Shown here piece after piece: positions 54,314 to 62,771 of a stretch of 64,000 bases of DNA; positions within the stretch are counted from its first letter, which is position 1, and every line of letters starts with the position of its first letter. Origin of the DNA: an uncultured Succiniclasticum sp. (lineage in GTDB: Bacteria; Bacillota; Negativicutes; Acidaminococcales; Acidaminococcaceae). The notes beneath the pieces were generated by a model. The model searched no databases. It was not told the DNA's origin and worked only from the letters and a program-made list of their open reading frames with translations. A program made the position numbers and the translations under genes. The DNA lies in NCBI GenBank assembly GCA_902801365.1, contig CADCHY010000003.1, positions 30,231 through 94,230 of the forward strand, read 5' to 3'.

Positions 54314-55435
54314 TCACCTCACCATCCACCAGTACACAATCGTCCCGATGCCGATGAGTCCGGCAAAGTTGTAGAACAGGAACATGCGCAGGTAGTTCAT
54401 CGCCTGGTGGGGATAGGCGGCGGTGTAGAGTTTGTAGCTGATGACGCTGGCCATGGAGGCGATCAGGGTGCCCAGACCCCCGACGTCTACCCCCAGTAGC
54501 AGTTCCCCGGCGTTGCGGGTGAAGCCGGCCAGCAGCATGGCGGCGGGCACGTTGCTGATAAACTGGCTGGCTACGATGCCGGTCACGTACACGATGCCCC
54601 GGGCATGGTGCAGGTAGTGGTGCAGCTGCCGGATGGCGTCCCAGTGGGACAGGTTGCCGATAAAGATGAAGAAGCCGATGAAGGTCAGCAGCAGGGAGTA
54701 GTCCGCCAGTTTCAGCAGCTTACGGTCTGCCACGGCTACCACGGCCACTACGGCGGCGGTGCATAGCAGGGGGCTCACCACGTGGGCCACGGATAAAAAG
54801 CAAAGCAACAGCAAGGCGGTAAAGAGCAGGATCCGCGGCTTCGGGCCTGTTTCCGTTTCCCGCTGTTCCAGCTGCAACTCGCCGTTGGGCAGTCCGTGTA
54901 CCAGCAGCGCCAGCCACAGGGCGCTCAGTACGGACAGCGGCCCCAGCACGGAAAAGAAGTAGCCCGTGCTCAGTCCGTAGTGGTAGTAGATGAACAGGTT
55001 CTGGGGGTTCCCCATGGGGGTGCAGGCGCTGCCCAGGTTGGCAGCCAGGGTCTGGAAGATGACGATGCGCCCCACGTCCAGCCGGATCTGTTTGCCCGTG
55101 ATCAGGGTCAGGGGCACAAAGATCAGCAAGGCCACATCGTTTGTCACCAGCATGGACAGGAAAAAGGTCAGCCATATCAGCACCGCCGCCACGTGACGGG
55201 TGGTACGGCAGCGGGAGAATAAGATGTCAGCCGCTTTCTCCAGCACGTGCAGCTGCCGGAAGCCGGCCACCACCAGCATAAAGGACAGCAGCATGCCCAA
55301 AACGGAAAAATCGATATAGGAAATGCGGGGTCTGAAAAACAGCGAGGAAACCAGAGCCAGTACGATGGAGATGGTCAGTACCATGTCCCGCTTCAGGATG
55401 CGTCTGATTTCCTGCTTCAACGTAACGGTATGCAT
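54314..55435 (-). CDS. SLC13/ArsB-type permease
   Basis: A 373-residue membrane protein with about ten hydrophobic helices. The two family signature regions are visible: SMLVTNDVALLIFVPLTL with ACTPMGNPQNLFIYY, and the second-half SQFISNVPAAMLLAGF. This is the ion transporter superfamily of SLC13, ArsB and NhaD; a carboxylate, arsenite or sulfate substrate cannot be chosen. It is somewhat shorter than the ~430-residue ArsB. It follows the LUD gene by 15 bases. The 180 bases between it and the GspF gene contain no gene. Confidence 0.85.
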   Translation of the reverse strand: MHTVTLKQEIRRILKRDMVLTISIVLALVSSLFFRPRISYIDFSVLGMLLSFMLVVAGFRQLHVLEKAADILFSRCRTTRHVAAVLIWLTFFLSMLVTNDVALLIFVPLTLITGKQIRLDVGRIVIFQTLAANLGSACTPMGNPQNLFIYYHYGLSTGYFFSVLGPLSVLSALWLALLVHGLPNGELQLEQRETETGPKPRILLFTALLLLCFLSVAHVVSPLLCTAAVVAVVAVADRKLLKLADYSLLLTFIGFFIFIGNLSHWDAIRQLHHYLHHARGIVYVTGIVASQFISNVPAAMLLAGFTRNAGELLLGVDVGGLGTLIASMASVISYKLYTAAYPHQAMNYLRMFLFYNFAGLIGIGTIVYWWMVR

Positions 55436-55450
55436 CGGTAATTATCCCTG

Positions 55451-56152
55451 TCACAGGCCCAGGCACTCGCCGACCAGTACCACTTCCATATCCATGTTGC
55501 TCATCTTCTTGAACTCGATCAGCAGCCCGTTGCAGATGCGTTCGGGGCTGGCGCAGTTATAGCAGCGGTCGCCCCGTTTCGCGCAGGGCGTGGCCTTGTG
55601 CTTGCGCAGGCAGTTGCGGGGGGCGGCAATGTTGCGGAGCCGCCAGATGGCGTGGTCCAGGTCGGGGCAGATTTTGTTCACCCCTGCCACGTAATACACT
55701 TTTTCGTGTCCGAACAGCGCGGCAGCCACCCGGTTTCCCGTGCCGTCCATGTTTACGAGGATGCCGTCTTCGGTCAGGGCGTTGACGCTGCACAGGAACA
55801 CGTCCGTAAGCAGCGTGCCTTTGGCGTATTCAAAAAAAGTCGTTCCTTTGTTGATGGGGCTGCGCAGCACGTTGTGCACCTGGTTGTGGGCAGCCAGTGC
55901 TTCGTGCAGTTCCAGCTTTCGCAGTGTCTCCGAGTCGCCGATGCCTACTTTTTTGCCGTCAATTTTTCCGTTCAGGTACGCCCTCGCTTCGGCGGCGTCG
56001 GCGCAATAATGGGCTTCAAAGCGGTTGGCGCGCAGTCCTTGCAGCACGCGTTCGATATCCGGGGTATATACCGCTGCCGCGGAGCCTTCGGGGCTTGCCT
56101 GCCAGGCGCGGGTGATGGCGTCGTCCAGTTCGGGCCTTGTAACATCGATCAT
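55451..56152 (-). CDS. LUD domain protein (lactate utilisation LutC-like)
   Basis: A 233-residue LUD domain protein: VGIGDSETLRKLEL, FLCSVNALTEDGILVNMDGTG and NRVAAALFGHEKVYYVAGVNK are the family's core. The C-terminal tail has a cysteine cluster (CLRKHKATPC, CYNCASPERIC) that may bind a metal or Fe-S cluster. Start 56152 (MIDVTRPELD) follows aggaatt. LutA and LutB, the usual partners, are absent. Confidence 0.85.
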   Translation of the reverse strand: MIDVTRPELDDAITRAWQASPEGSAAAVYTPDIERVLQGLRANRFEAHYCADAAEARAYLNGKIDGKKVGIGDSETLRKLELHEALAAHNQVHNVLRSPINKGTTFFEYAKGTLLTDVFLCSVNALTEDGILVNMDGTGNRVAAALFGHEKVYYVAGVNKICPDLDHAIWRLRNIAAPRNCLRKHKATPCAKRGDRCYNCASPERICNGLLIEFKKMSNMDMEVVLVGECLGL

Positions 56153-56326
56153 GGTAATTCCTCCTTTTGTGCGGGGCGCGCGGATCCCCTGCGCCTGCAT
56201 GTCTGCCGGCGCGTGTTGCGGATGGATTGGCGCTTTTTTAAATTGTACCATATAACACGGATTTTTTTCAATTTTACAGGTGTTTTCCTGCTGCACTTGT
56301 CAAACAACGTTTTAATGATAAGTAAG

Positions 56327-56380
56327 AAAACAAAAACCAGGGGCCGCGGATTCCTTTCCGCAGGCCTCTGGTTTTATTTT
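56327..56380 (-). terminator. Long hairpin downstream of hicB
   Basis: aaaccaggggccgcgga / tccgcaggcctctggttt, a ~17-bp imperfect stem with A/T tracts on both sides; it can stop transcription in both directions. The region 56153-56326 between it and the LUD start shows no gene. Confidence 0.8.
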
Positions 56381-56411
56381 GTAAACATATGCGTTTTTTC
56401 CGTGAATGCTG

Positions 56412-56675
56412 TTACCGCCCGGTCCGTTTCCAGTTATGGGATACCGAGATCACTTTATAGGGCGGCTGGGGGATCGGGATATGCCGTTCCAGCATGCCGC
56501 TGATCCACTCGCACTTGGCCACATTCAGATATTGCAGCGCTTCCTCTTCTGTTTCTCCGTGGGCGATACAGCCCGGAAGCAACGGGATTTCCGCATGGTA
56601 TCCGCTGTCCTCTTCCGGCGTGATTTCATACGGGTAATCCAGGTTCATGTAAAAGTTGATGTCTTTCATAGTCAT
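56412..56675 (-). CDS. HicB-type antitoxin-like protein, solitary
   Basis: An 87-residue protein with the HicB partial RNase H fold: YHAEIPLLPGCIAHGETEEEALQYL. Start 56675 follows agggg; the C terminus (HIPIPQPPYKVIS) may be the region that would join a DNA-binding domain. No HicA toxin is found on either side, so it is an orphan antitoxin or an uncharacterised HicB-like regulator. Confidence 0.8.
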   Translation of the reverse strand: MTMKDINFYMNLDYPYEITPEEDSGYHAEIPLLPGCIAHGETEEEALQYLNVAKCEWISGMLERHIPIPQPPYKVISVSHNWKRTGR

Positions 56676-56837
56676 GTTGTCCCCTGTGTATTTCAAACAA
56701 ATGTACTTGAATATTATATCATAAATTTGCAAGGAAAGGAAGATGTTTTGTTTTTCCCTGCGACAGGGAACATAGCGTATCCATGTACAATGCCGGTCCG
56801 CAGCCGCCCTTCCGGCGTCGGGCCGGAAGACCGTCCG

Positions 56838-57695
56838 TTACTCCCATTCGCCGCTGGCCACCAGGTGGCACCGGCCGCCGACTTCAATCGTCCAGTTTTC
56901 TCCCCTTTTGCAGGCATGAATATGCAGGACAGATTTTCTCCCCATATCTTCTCCCTGGATCACGGTATATGTGATATCGGGCCGGTTGAAATAGTTATGC
57001 TGCAGCAGATATCCTGCCAGATCGCCGTTGGCGCTGCCCGTGGCAGGATCTTCCAGATAGTCTTCCATCAGGCAGCGTGCGGCAAACGTGTTGCTGCCCA
57101 TATCCACAAAGAAAAAGTGACTGCAGTAGCTGGCAGGATGCCGGTGGATGTACTGTTCAAACGCCGCCCGGTCTGTTCGGGCCTGAGCCAGGGTCCTGCG
57201 GTCCTTCAGGGGAATGATGACCGCCGCCAGACCGGTGCTGGACCACTGCACGGGATACTCATCCGAAATGGAATCGGGGGAAATGCCAAATACCCCCGCG
57301 ATTTCCTGCCGGGGAATGATTTCCCCGAAGGACGGCGCCTTTTGGGACATGGTGAGACCGTTTTCCGTAATGTCCACGGGAATCTGCCCTACTTTCAGAT
57401 TCAGTTTCACCTGTCTGCTTTGCCCGTGTTCTATAAAATGGTGAATTACAAAAGCGGTTCCCAGTGTGGGATGGCCGGCAAAGGGAACCTCCCCCACCGT
57501 CGGCGTCCAGATGCGGACGTCGTATCCCCCGTTTTCCTGTTTGCCGGACAAGATAAACGCCGTCTCGGAAAAATTGATCTCCCGGGCGATCTGCTGCTGT
57601 TCCCGGTCGCTGATGAACCGGTCGGCTGTTACTACAAGCAGCTCATTGCCCTGGTATTTTTCCTCCGCGAAACAATCCACAATATAAAACTTCAT
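56838..57695 (-). CDS. PhzF family isomerase/epimerase
   Basis: A 285-residue PhzF/DAP-epimerase-like protein: MKFYIVDCFAEEKYQGNEL, the catalytic Glu in FSETAFIL, GEVPFAGHPTLGTAFVI and the second-half EDPATGSANGDLAGYL. These proteins isomerise small enol or amino acid-like compounds; the physiological substrate is rarely known. Start 57695 follows agaggtg. A free-standing gene next to the tRNA-Trp-like element. Confidence 0.9.
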   Translation of the reverse strand: MKFYIVDCFAEEKYQGNELLVVTADRFISDREQQQIAREINFSETAFILSGKQENGGYDVRIWTPTVGEVPFAGHPTLGTAFVIHHFIEHGQSRQVKLNLKVGQIPVDITENGLTMSQKAPSFGEIIPRQEIAGVFGISPDSISDEYPVQWSSTGLAAVIIPLKDRRTLAQARTDRAAFEQYIHRHPASYCSHFFFVDMGSNTFAARCLMEDYLEDPATGSANGDLAGYLLQHNYFNRPDITYTVIQGEDMGRKSVLHIHACKRGENWTIEVGGRCHLVASGEWE

Positions 57696-57780
57696 CGTAC
57701 ACCTCTGTAAATACATGCTTATACACTTTAATTTAAAGCTGAACAATTGATATCATGCCGTAATATCCTGATAATAGAAC

Positions 57781-57825
57781 AAATAAAAATCCCCTCAAAT
57801 CCGCTTGTTTACTGGACTTGAGGGG
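57781..57825 (-). terminator. Terminator of the tRNA-Trp-like gene
   Basis: cccctcaa/ttgagggg with an inner tcc/gga, followed on the minus strand by atttttattt. It lies 10 bases after the tRNA 3' end. Confidence 0.8.
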
Positions 57826-57834
57826 TTGTTTTTA

Positions 57835-57912
57835 TGGCAGGGGCAGAAAGAATCGAACTCTCAACACACGGTTTTGGAGGATTCTGCAATTATTAAAGTC
57901 TGCCCTACCCCT
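57835..57912 (-). tRNA. tRNA-Trp-like gene (CCA anticodon) with broken anticodon stem
   Basis: On the minus strand the 3' half is a normal bacterial tRNA-Trp: loop CTCCAAA, ACCGT, T arm GAGAG-TTCGATT-CTTTC, acceptor TGCCCCT and encoded GCCA. The 5' side has a fitting acceptor (AGGGGTA) and a weak D stem (GCAG/TTGC), but the 5' anticodon strand (GAATC) cannot pair with ACCGT. It is therefore a decayed or chimeric tRNA rather than a working one, although it kept a terminator. A chimera formed by integration at the 3' half of tRNA-Trp is possible. Confidence 0.6.
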
Positions 57913-58017
57913 CATTTTAGAAAAACAGTCCATCCAAAAGCGGCATAAACACTGGGTTTGTGCAAGATTAACATCATTTTTTAAATGCATAATTATTATA
58001 ACACATTTTTCAGGATA

Positions 58018-58077
58018 TAAGACTTCAATAAGACATTTATATCACTTTTTTTAAGCTAATAAGACAAATCGTAAGAC
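58018..58077. repeat. Four TAAGAC direct repeats with helical phasing
   Basis: The hexamer TAAGAC occurs at 58018, 58029, 58060 and 58072, so the spacings are 11, 31 and 12 bases, close to whole helical turns. It lies 110-170 bases before the recombinase start; the last copy is within a small hairpin (aaatcgt/acgattt). Confidence 0.55.
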
Positions 58078-58100
58078 ACGATTTTTGGTCGAAACTTAAC

Positions 58101-58157
58101 AGTTATGATAGCCCCATCCAATCAACGCAATGATGCGGTTACGGCGCTATCATAACT
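58101..58157. repeat. Long inverted repeat upstream of the serine recombinase
   Basis: Perfect 12-bp arms agttatgatagc/gctatcataact separated by 33 bases, ending 30 bases before the recombinase start. It could be a recombination (res/att-like) site, an operator or an mRNA leader hairpin. The ribosome site aaggagg follows it. Confidence 0.7.
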
Positions 58158-58187
58158 CTCTATCAAAAACAAGGAGGAAAATAACAT

Positions 58188-58796
58188 ATGATTTGCGGAT
58201 ATGCACGGGTCAGTACAAAAGCCCAGTTAAAGGGAAATTCGCTGGAACATCAGCGGGAAGAACTCCGACGCAACGGATGCGAAATTATAATTGAAGAACA
58301 GTATTCCGGCAGTACGACGGCACGTATCAAATTTGAAAATTTGATTCAGCAGCAACTAAAATCTGGCGACACACTGGTTGTTACCAAGCTTGATCGATTC
58401 GCCCGTAACGTCATGGAAGGAGTAGCTACTATCAGGGCGTTGTTCGCCAAAGGCGTCCGCGTCCATGTTCTTAACGTAGGTCTACTGGAAAATACAACCA
58501 TGGGGAATTTTTTCATAACTACCTTACTCGCCGTCGCCGAACTGGAACGAAACTTGATCATGGAACGGACTACCGCAGGCAAGCAGATAGCCCGCACAAG
58601 ACCAGGATATAAGGAAGGACGGCCTCCGGTACCCAAGGAGCGCATAGAACTCGCTATGAGCCTTCTGGATGCAAATACGCATACCTACAGAGAAATTTCG
58701 GAGATGACCGGAATCAGTACTGCCACGCTTGGGCGTTATCGCCGAAAACAACGGCAAGAACAGGATACACAAACCCGGAGGGACTCTAATCAATGA
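58188..58796 (+). CDS. Serine recombinase (resolvase/invertase family)
   Basis: A 202-residue small serine recombinase. The nucleophile is Ser9 in GYARVSTKAQ; the arginine cluster is seen in KLDRFARN (Arg70, Arg73), and the E-helix in LAVAELERNLIMERTTAGK. A C-terminal helix-turn-helix (HTYREISEMTGISTATLGRYRRK) binds DNA. Length fits Tn3-type resolvases and Hin/Gin invertases. It overlaps the next gene by four bases (ATGA). Strong ribosome site. Confidence 0.93.
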   Translation: MICGYARVSTKAQLKGNSLEHQREELRRNGCEIIIEEQYSGSTTARIKFENLIQQQLKSGDTLVVTKLDRFARNVMEGVATIRALFAKGVRVHVLNVGLLENTTMGNFFITTLLAVAELERNLIMERTTAGKQIARTRPGYKEGRPPVPKERIELAMSLLDANTHTYREISEMTGISTATLGRYRRKQRQEQDTQTRRDSNQ

Positions 58797-59128
58797 GAAT
58801 TAATTGTCAGCTTAAAGGAAGCACATTTTGCGACGGGCAGATAATACTGCGAAGAATCATGTCAGGCAATATAGACATGCAACCGTCAGATTTAATTCTG
58901 GTACGTGATTACAGCTGTAAGCAGGATAAGAACTGTGTACAGGTGCGATACAGGCACGACGGCATCAATGCCAAGATCGGCAACGTAAATAAAGAAAACG
59001 CTTCGCTGATTGCGTCATGTATGGATAAAGGCGGAACAGCAATAATTACCAGTGCAACATTGTACGGCAATATTGATGAGGGCCAAAACGTCGGCATGTA
59101 TTTTTGGGTGAAAACAGTTAGCAGGTAA
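58793..59128 (+). CDS. HIRAN-domain-like protein
   Basis: A 111-residue protein whose pattern matches a HIRAN domain: KGSTFCDGQIILRRI, then LILVRDYSCKQDKNCVQVRY (the 'NPxDxNAV' position), DGINAKIGNVNKENASLIAS and a final strand TAIITSATLYG. HIRAN domains recognise DNA ends or stalled forks in Rad5/HLTF and occur alone in bacterial defence or mobile contexts. It is translationally coupled to the recombinase. The assignment rests on pattern only. Confidence 0.55.
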   Translation: MRINCQLKGSTFCDGQIILRRIMSGNIDMQPSDLILVRDYSCKQDKNCVQVRYRHDGINAKIGNVNKENASLIASCMDKGGTAIITSATLYGNIDEGQNVGMYFWVKTVSR

Positions 59129-59145
59129 GTTACTTTCAATAAATT

Positions 59146-59180
59146 ATCCCGGAAGAATTAAGATTTCTTCCGGGATTTTA
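59146..59180. terminator. Bidirectional terminator between the HIRAN-like gene and vsr
   Basis: Perfect 12-bp stem atcccggaagaa/ttcttccgggat with a 7-base loop between convergent genes, with A- and T-rich flanks on both sides. Confidence 0.9.
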
Positions 59181-59594
59181 TCTTTTCCGTGTATTGATAA
59201 TATCTGTAATTTGCTTTACGCATCCATCCAGGTCGTTCCTAATATCACTTTCCCAGAACCGGAGCACAGTCCAGCCTTCGTCTCGCAACCGGATGGTATA
59301 TTCAAGATCACGTTCCCTGTTCCGTTTTATCTTTTCGTCCCAGAACCGCCGGTGCGATTTCACGCCATGGTAACTGTTTCCATGCCAGAAATCACCATCG
59401 CAAAAGACCAACAGTCTGTACTTTTTTATGGCAATATCCGGCGTTCCCAATATACTCTTGACGTTTTTACGATAGCGGACACCTCGCTTATATAAAGCCC
59501 GGCGTAGAACCAATTCAATGGAAGTATCTTTTTTAGTGTTACCCTTCATTGTGCGACGGACTGCTTCGTTCGTAGCCTCCGGCCTGTTATTCAT
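59178..59594 (-). CDS. vsr: Very short patch repair endonuclease Vsr
   Basis: A 138-residue Vsr family nuclease: MKGNTKKDTSIELVLRRALYKRG, YRKNVKSILGTPDIAI (catalytic Asp), LLVFCDGDFWHG and WDEKIKRNRERD. It nicks next to T:G mismatches produced by deamination of 5-methylcytosine, matching the adjacent cytosine methyltransferase. Start 59594 lies just after the restriction gene's stop, with ggaagtg upstream. Sits downstream of the restriction endonuclease on the same strand. Confidence 0.92.
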   Translation of the reverse strand: MNNRPEATNEAVRRTMKGNTKKDTSIELVLRRALYKRGVRYRKNVKSILGTPDIAIKKYRLLVFCDGDFWHGNSYHGVKSHRRFWDEKIKRNRERDLEYTIRLRDEGWTVLRFWESDIRNDLDGCVKQITDIINTRKR

Positions 59595-59613
59595 ATGTAT
59601 CACTTCCAATTTG

Positions 59614-61047
59614 TTACTGTTTAAATTGATTGTCAAGTTGCGATAAGATATAATCGCTATTTAACCAGAAGCACTGTGTGGTCAATTTATCCTTATAGGG
59701 CCAGAAGAAACTTCCATCAGATGTGCTTTCCAATGTGGTTCCGTCTGGCAAGGGATTAACCGTCATCCGGTTCGTGCCATGGGGTCTGACATGCGCAACC
59801 GGATTTTCTGTTTTAGCAGGAAGATTGTTATATACGACGTTTTGTTTTATTGTTAATTTTATCTGCCCGCAGGATACCAGTCCGTGCATCCTTTCCCACA
59901 TGTATTTGACATGCGTTTCCAAATCATCATACGGTATGTTCCAGAACTGACCGCCCATAAGCCGTAAGACATTATTGTGGTCATAGCGATAAATTACAAA
60001 CAAAAAACGTGTTTCCCTCAACGTGTTACCAAAAGTAGAATCTTCCCAGCTTTCCGCTGCCAAATCCCTAAATTTAAACGGTGGAAACGACATACTTTCC
60101 TTTATAGTTCCGTTGCAGCGGACGCGGATAGTCTTTACCATTACCCCCGCGCTTTCCAGTTCTGCGGCCTTATTGCCTTTGATACCAAGGATTTTATATG
60201 CGATGATTGCTCCCAGGCTCTTAGCATTGGAATTAATTTGGAACAGAGACTTCAGTTCCTCAACAGATTTGCCTTTATATGCTGCTAACTTATCAGTAAC
60301 AAACGATTCAAAGCTTCTGCCGCCCAAATCTGCAACATTCTTAATTATCTTTTCATCCTGGGCTTCGCCAAAAACATACTTTTTGACGACGTACGTCATA
60401 TATTTATTTTTAAGACAATACGCTCGTTGCTTTGCTAGAATATCAGAAAATGGTTGCTTCCTAAAACTGGACGCTGCCGTAGCGCCTTTGGTGCATGCGC
60501 CAAGGTAAAGGGTATCCCCTTCAGAAAGTTCATGCGCCTTGCCGGCACGAATCTTACCAACGATTTTTTCCCAATCATCCTTTATGATGGCCAAGTCGTC
60601 GGCCGGATATTTGTACAGTAGCTTTTCAATTATTTTAAAATCGCCCGGATGGGAGCCGGGCATGTACTCATAAAAAAGCAGCATCAGTCTCTTATTCTTA
60701 TGCCAGAAGGAACTGGTATCAAACGTTGTGTAGGCTTCTTCCATGTAGTTGATGATGTTCAGCACAAGACGCTCTTTTGCCCTGTATCCGGTCTTATCCT
60801 TGACAAGGCCCGTCACCTTCAATTCAACGCCAGCTTCTGGGAAATCTGGCTCCGCATCAGAATTAATCTGGTAGCCGTACCAGCTTTCTTCGATGACGTG
60901 GCCAATGCCGCCTTTAACACCGTCCGTATCAACGCGACCGTATTTGTCAATCTGCCGGATGGTCTTGCCGACAGCCTCCGCCCCACGGAGCAATATCTCT
61001 TCCTGTGTCTTGTATTCAATATTTTTATGATCGGTTAATTTTTTCAT
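59614..61047 (-). CDS. Sau3AI-type restriction endonuclease (GATC), MutH fold
   Basis: A 477-residue protein closely resembling Sau3AI: EAGVELKVTG, KERLVLNIINYM, FDTSSFWHKNKRL, GKAHELSEGDTLYLGACTKG, KESMSFPPFKF, LRETRFLF and HVRPHGTNR are all at corresponding places. The catalytic D-x6-ExK is Asp68, Glu75, Lys77 in DFPEAGVELK. The protein has two MutH-like halves, the second being an allosteric DNA-binding copy. Start 61047 (MKKLTDHK) is chosen over an upstream ORF extension that shows no family similarity. GATC specificity is expected from homology, not seen directly. Confidence 0.92.
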   Translation of the reverse strand: MKKLTDHKNIEYKTQEEILLRGAEAVGKTIRQIDKYGRVDTDGVKGGIGHVIEESWYGYQINSDAEPDFPEAGVELKVTGLVKDKTGYRAKERLVLNIINYMEEAYTTFDTSSFWHKNKRLMLLFYEYMPGSHPGDFKIIEKLLYKYPADDLAIIKDDWEKIVGKIRAGKAHELSEGDTLYLGACTKGATAASSFRKQPFSDILAKQRAYCLKNKYMTYVVKKYVFGEAQDEKIIKNVADLGGRSFESFVTDKLAAYKGKSVEELKSLFQINSNAKSLGAIIAYKILGIKGNKAAELESAGVMVKTIRVRCNGTIKESMSFPPFKFRDLAAESWEDSTFGNTLRETRFLFVIYRYDHNNVLRLMGGQFWNIPYDDLETHVKYMWERMHGLVSCGQIKLTIKQNVVYNNLPAKTENPVAHVRPHGTNRMTVNPLPDGTTLESTSDGSFFWPYKDKLTTQCFWLNSDYILSQLDNQFKQ

Positions 61048-61137
61048 CTTGATCGAAGTCCTTTTTTGTGGTAAAATAGGTCTACACAGTTTAATACTAT
61101 ATATAAAGTATACTACAAAATTGAAGGAAAAGAAAAG
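61048..61137. promoter_or_regulatory. Divergent promoter region of the restriction-modification genes
   Basis: 90 bases between divergent nuclease and methyltransferase genes, AT-rich. On the plus strand TATACT at 61109-61114 resembles a -10 box; clear -35 boxes are not seen. The methyltransferase has its own ribosome site (gaaggaaaag). Confidence 0.4.
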
Positions 61138-62370
61138 ATGAAAGAAATAACTGTTGCTGAGCTTTTCGCTGGCGTTGGCGGGTTCAGAATCGGTCTGGAA
61201 AAGGCTTCTGTAAGCTACAGGACCATATGGGCAAACCAATGGGAACCGGGAAAAACCAGGCAATATGCGTTTGAATGTTATGATCAGCACTTTGGACCTT
61301 CTCTGACAAACAGCAACGAAGATATAGCAATTGCAAAAAGGGACTGTCCTAAAGTAGATTTGCTGGTAGGCGGATTCCCCTGTCAGGATTATTCTGTTGC
61401 CCATTCTGGCGACGCCAAGGGTATCGAAGGTAAAAAGGGCGTACTCTGGTGGTACATCAACGATATCTTAAAGGCGCGCAGACCAAAGTACGTCCTGTTG
61501 GAAAACGTCGACCGGCTTTTAAAATCTCCGTCTAAACAGCGTGGCCGGGATTTTGGCGTAATCCTCCGTTGTCTGTATGATCTTGGCTATTATGCGGAAT
61601 GGCGCGTGATAAACGCTGCCGAATATGGTTACCCGCAACGCCGGCGGCGTACGTTCATCTTTGCTGCAAGGAAAAGGACCACATGGTACAGGACAGTTCT
61701 TAATATGGGCAGCGACAATCCGCGCAGGATACTGTTCAAAGATGGATTCTTTGCCGATCAGTTCAAGGTCACCAAGGGAGAGGGCCTCGTCCGAGAGTAT
61801 GATTTGAAAGTAAAATCAGATGGGACAGATTACGCCGATTTAGTAGATTTTTCCGATTCTTTTGCGGCTGCATTTGAGAATACAGGATTTATGCTCAATG
61901 GCAAGGTATATACATCCACCACAACACCATATAAACATAAGCAGATGGTTCTCGGCGATATCCTTGAATCAGACGGGGTTGATGAAAAATATTTCCTGGG
62001 AAGCAACCTGGAAAAATGGCAATATATGAAAGGCGCCAAGAGAATTGAACGTACTGCTGCCAACGGACATAGTTATGTGTTCTCTGAAGGCCCTATCGCC
62101 TTCCCTGATCCATCAGACCGTCCCTCCCGCACCATGCTGACCAGTGAATCCAGCACTAACAGATCTACCCATATCGTAGAAGATCCAAAGACCGGCAATC
62201 TGCGATTCCTTACCCCTGTAGAATGTGAACGTCTTAATGGCTTCCCTGACGGTTGGACTGATACCGGGATGCCGGAGAAGTTCCGTTATTTCTGTATGGG
62301 TAATGCCCTGGTAGTACCGTTGATTACCCGCATGGGAAAACAGTTATTAACGATTACAGCGAAAGATTAA
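61138..62370 (+). CDS. dcm: DNA (cytosine-5) methyltransferase, GATC-type (M.Sau3AI-like)
   Basis: A 410-residue m5C methyltransferase: motif I ELFAGVGGFRIGLE (8-21), catalytic PCQ (81-83, Cys82), ENV (122-124), QRRRRTFIF (167-175) and motif X YFCMGNALVVPLI near the end. Divergent from a Sau3AI-like nuclease, it should methylate cytosine in GATC and so protect the host. Followed by a strong terminator. Length and layout agree with M.Sau3AI. Confidence 0.93.
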   Translation: MKEITVAELFAGVGGFRIGLEKASVSYRTIWANQWEPGKTRQYAFECYDQHFGPSLTNSNEDIAIAKRDCPKVDLLVGGFPCQDYSVAHSGDAKGIEGKKGVLWWYINDILKARRPKYVLLENVDRLLKSPSKQRGRDFGVILRCLYDLGYYAEWRVINAAEYGYPQRRRRTFIFAARKRTTWYRTVLNMGSDNPRRILFKDGFFADQFKVTKGEGLVREYDLKVKSDGTDYADLVDFSDSFAAAFENTGFMLNGKVYTSTTTPYKHKQMVLGDILESDGVDEKYFLGSNLEKWQYMKGAKRIERTAANGHSYVFSEGPIAFPDPSDRPSRTMLTSESSTNRSTHIVEDPKTGNLRFLTPVECERLNGFPDGWTDTGMPEKFRYFCMGNALVVPLITRMGKQLLTITAKD

Positions 62371-62383
62371 TAATTAATAGAAT

Positions 62384-62416
62384 AAGCCAGGCCTATCAAG
62401 GTCTGGCTTTTATTTT
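62384..62416 (+). terminator. Terminator of the methyltransferase gene
   Basis: Stem aagccaggcct/aggtctggctt (one G-U pair), four-base loop, then ttttattttttg. Confidence 0.9.
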
Positions 62417-62541
62417 TTGTAGCATTCCGGATTTCTACAGATATAATCTATTACGAATAGATGTTCGATAATCATAAAGTCATACTCGTTTCCCAAATAC
62501 GTTACTTCTGAAAACCGCATAAATGCTGGCTTTTGTGACAT
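62410..62541 (-). CDS. Possible small protein (43 aa), hypothetical
   Basis: A 43-codon frame beginning MSQKPAFMRFSEVTYLGN and ending CRNPECYKK. Composition looks protein-like, with two Cys and an Asp/Tyr/Ile-rich centre, but the ribosome site is poor and the stop lies within the neighbouring terminator. Not recognised. It may equally be a chance frame. Confidence 0.3.
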   Translation of the reverse strand: MSQKPAFMRFSEVTYLGNEYDFMIIEHLFVIDYICRNPECYKK

Positions 62542-62771
62542 CCTATATTGTTCATCGCCGTTTTTCCAATATATGTATTATCTGTTTTTTCAAGCACTAC
62601 CACCCCCGTACGGGTTCTGTTATGAGCAATGGAAAAAACAATACGGTGGAAGTAGCGGTGGATCAGGCGGCGGCCGCTCTGACGATTCTAATGCAGGCAA
62701 CCATTTAATTTTTATATAATCTTTATGAAACAAATTGCAGTTTTTGTTTTAGTGACGGGGATAACAGAGTT

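Noticed and set aside
61048..61404. 119-residue N-terminal extension of the Sau3AI-like gene
   Set aside because: The extension runs over the divergent methyltransferase start and has no similarity to the family; MKKLTDHK at 61047 fits the family start.
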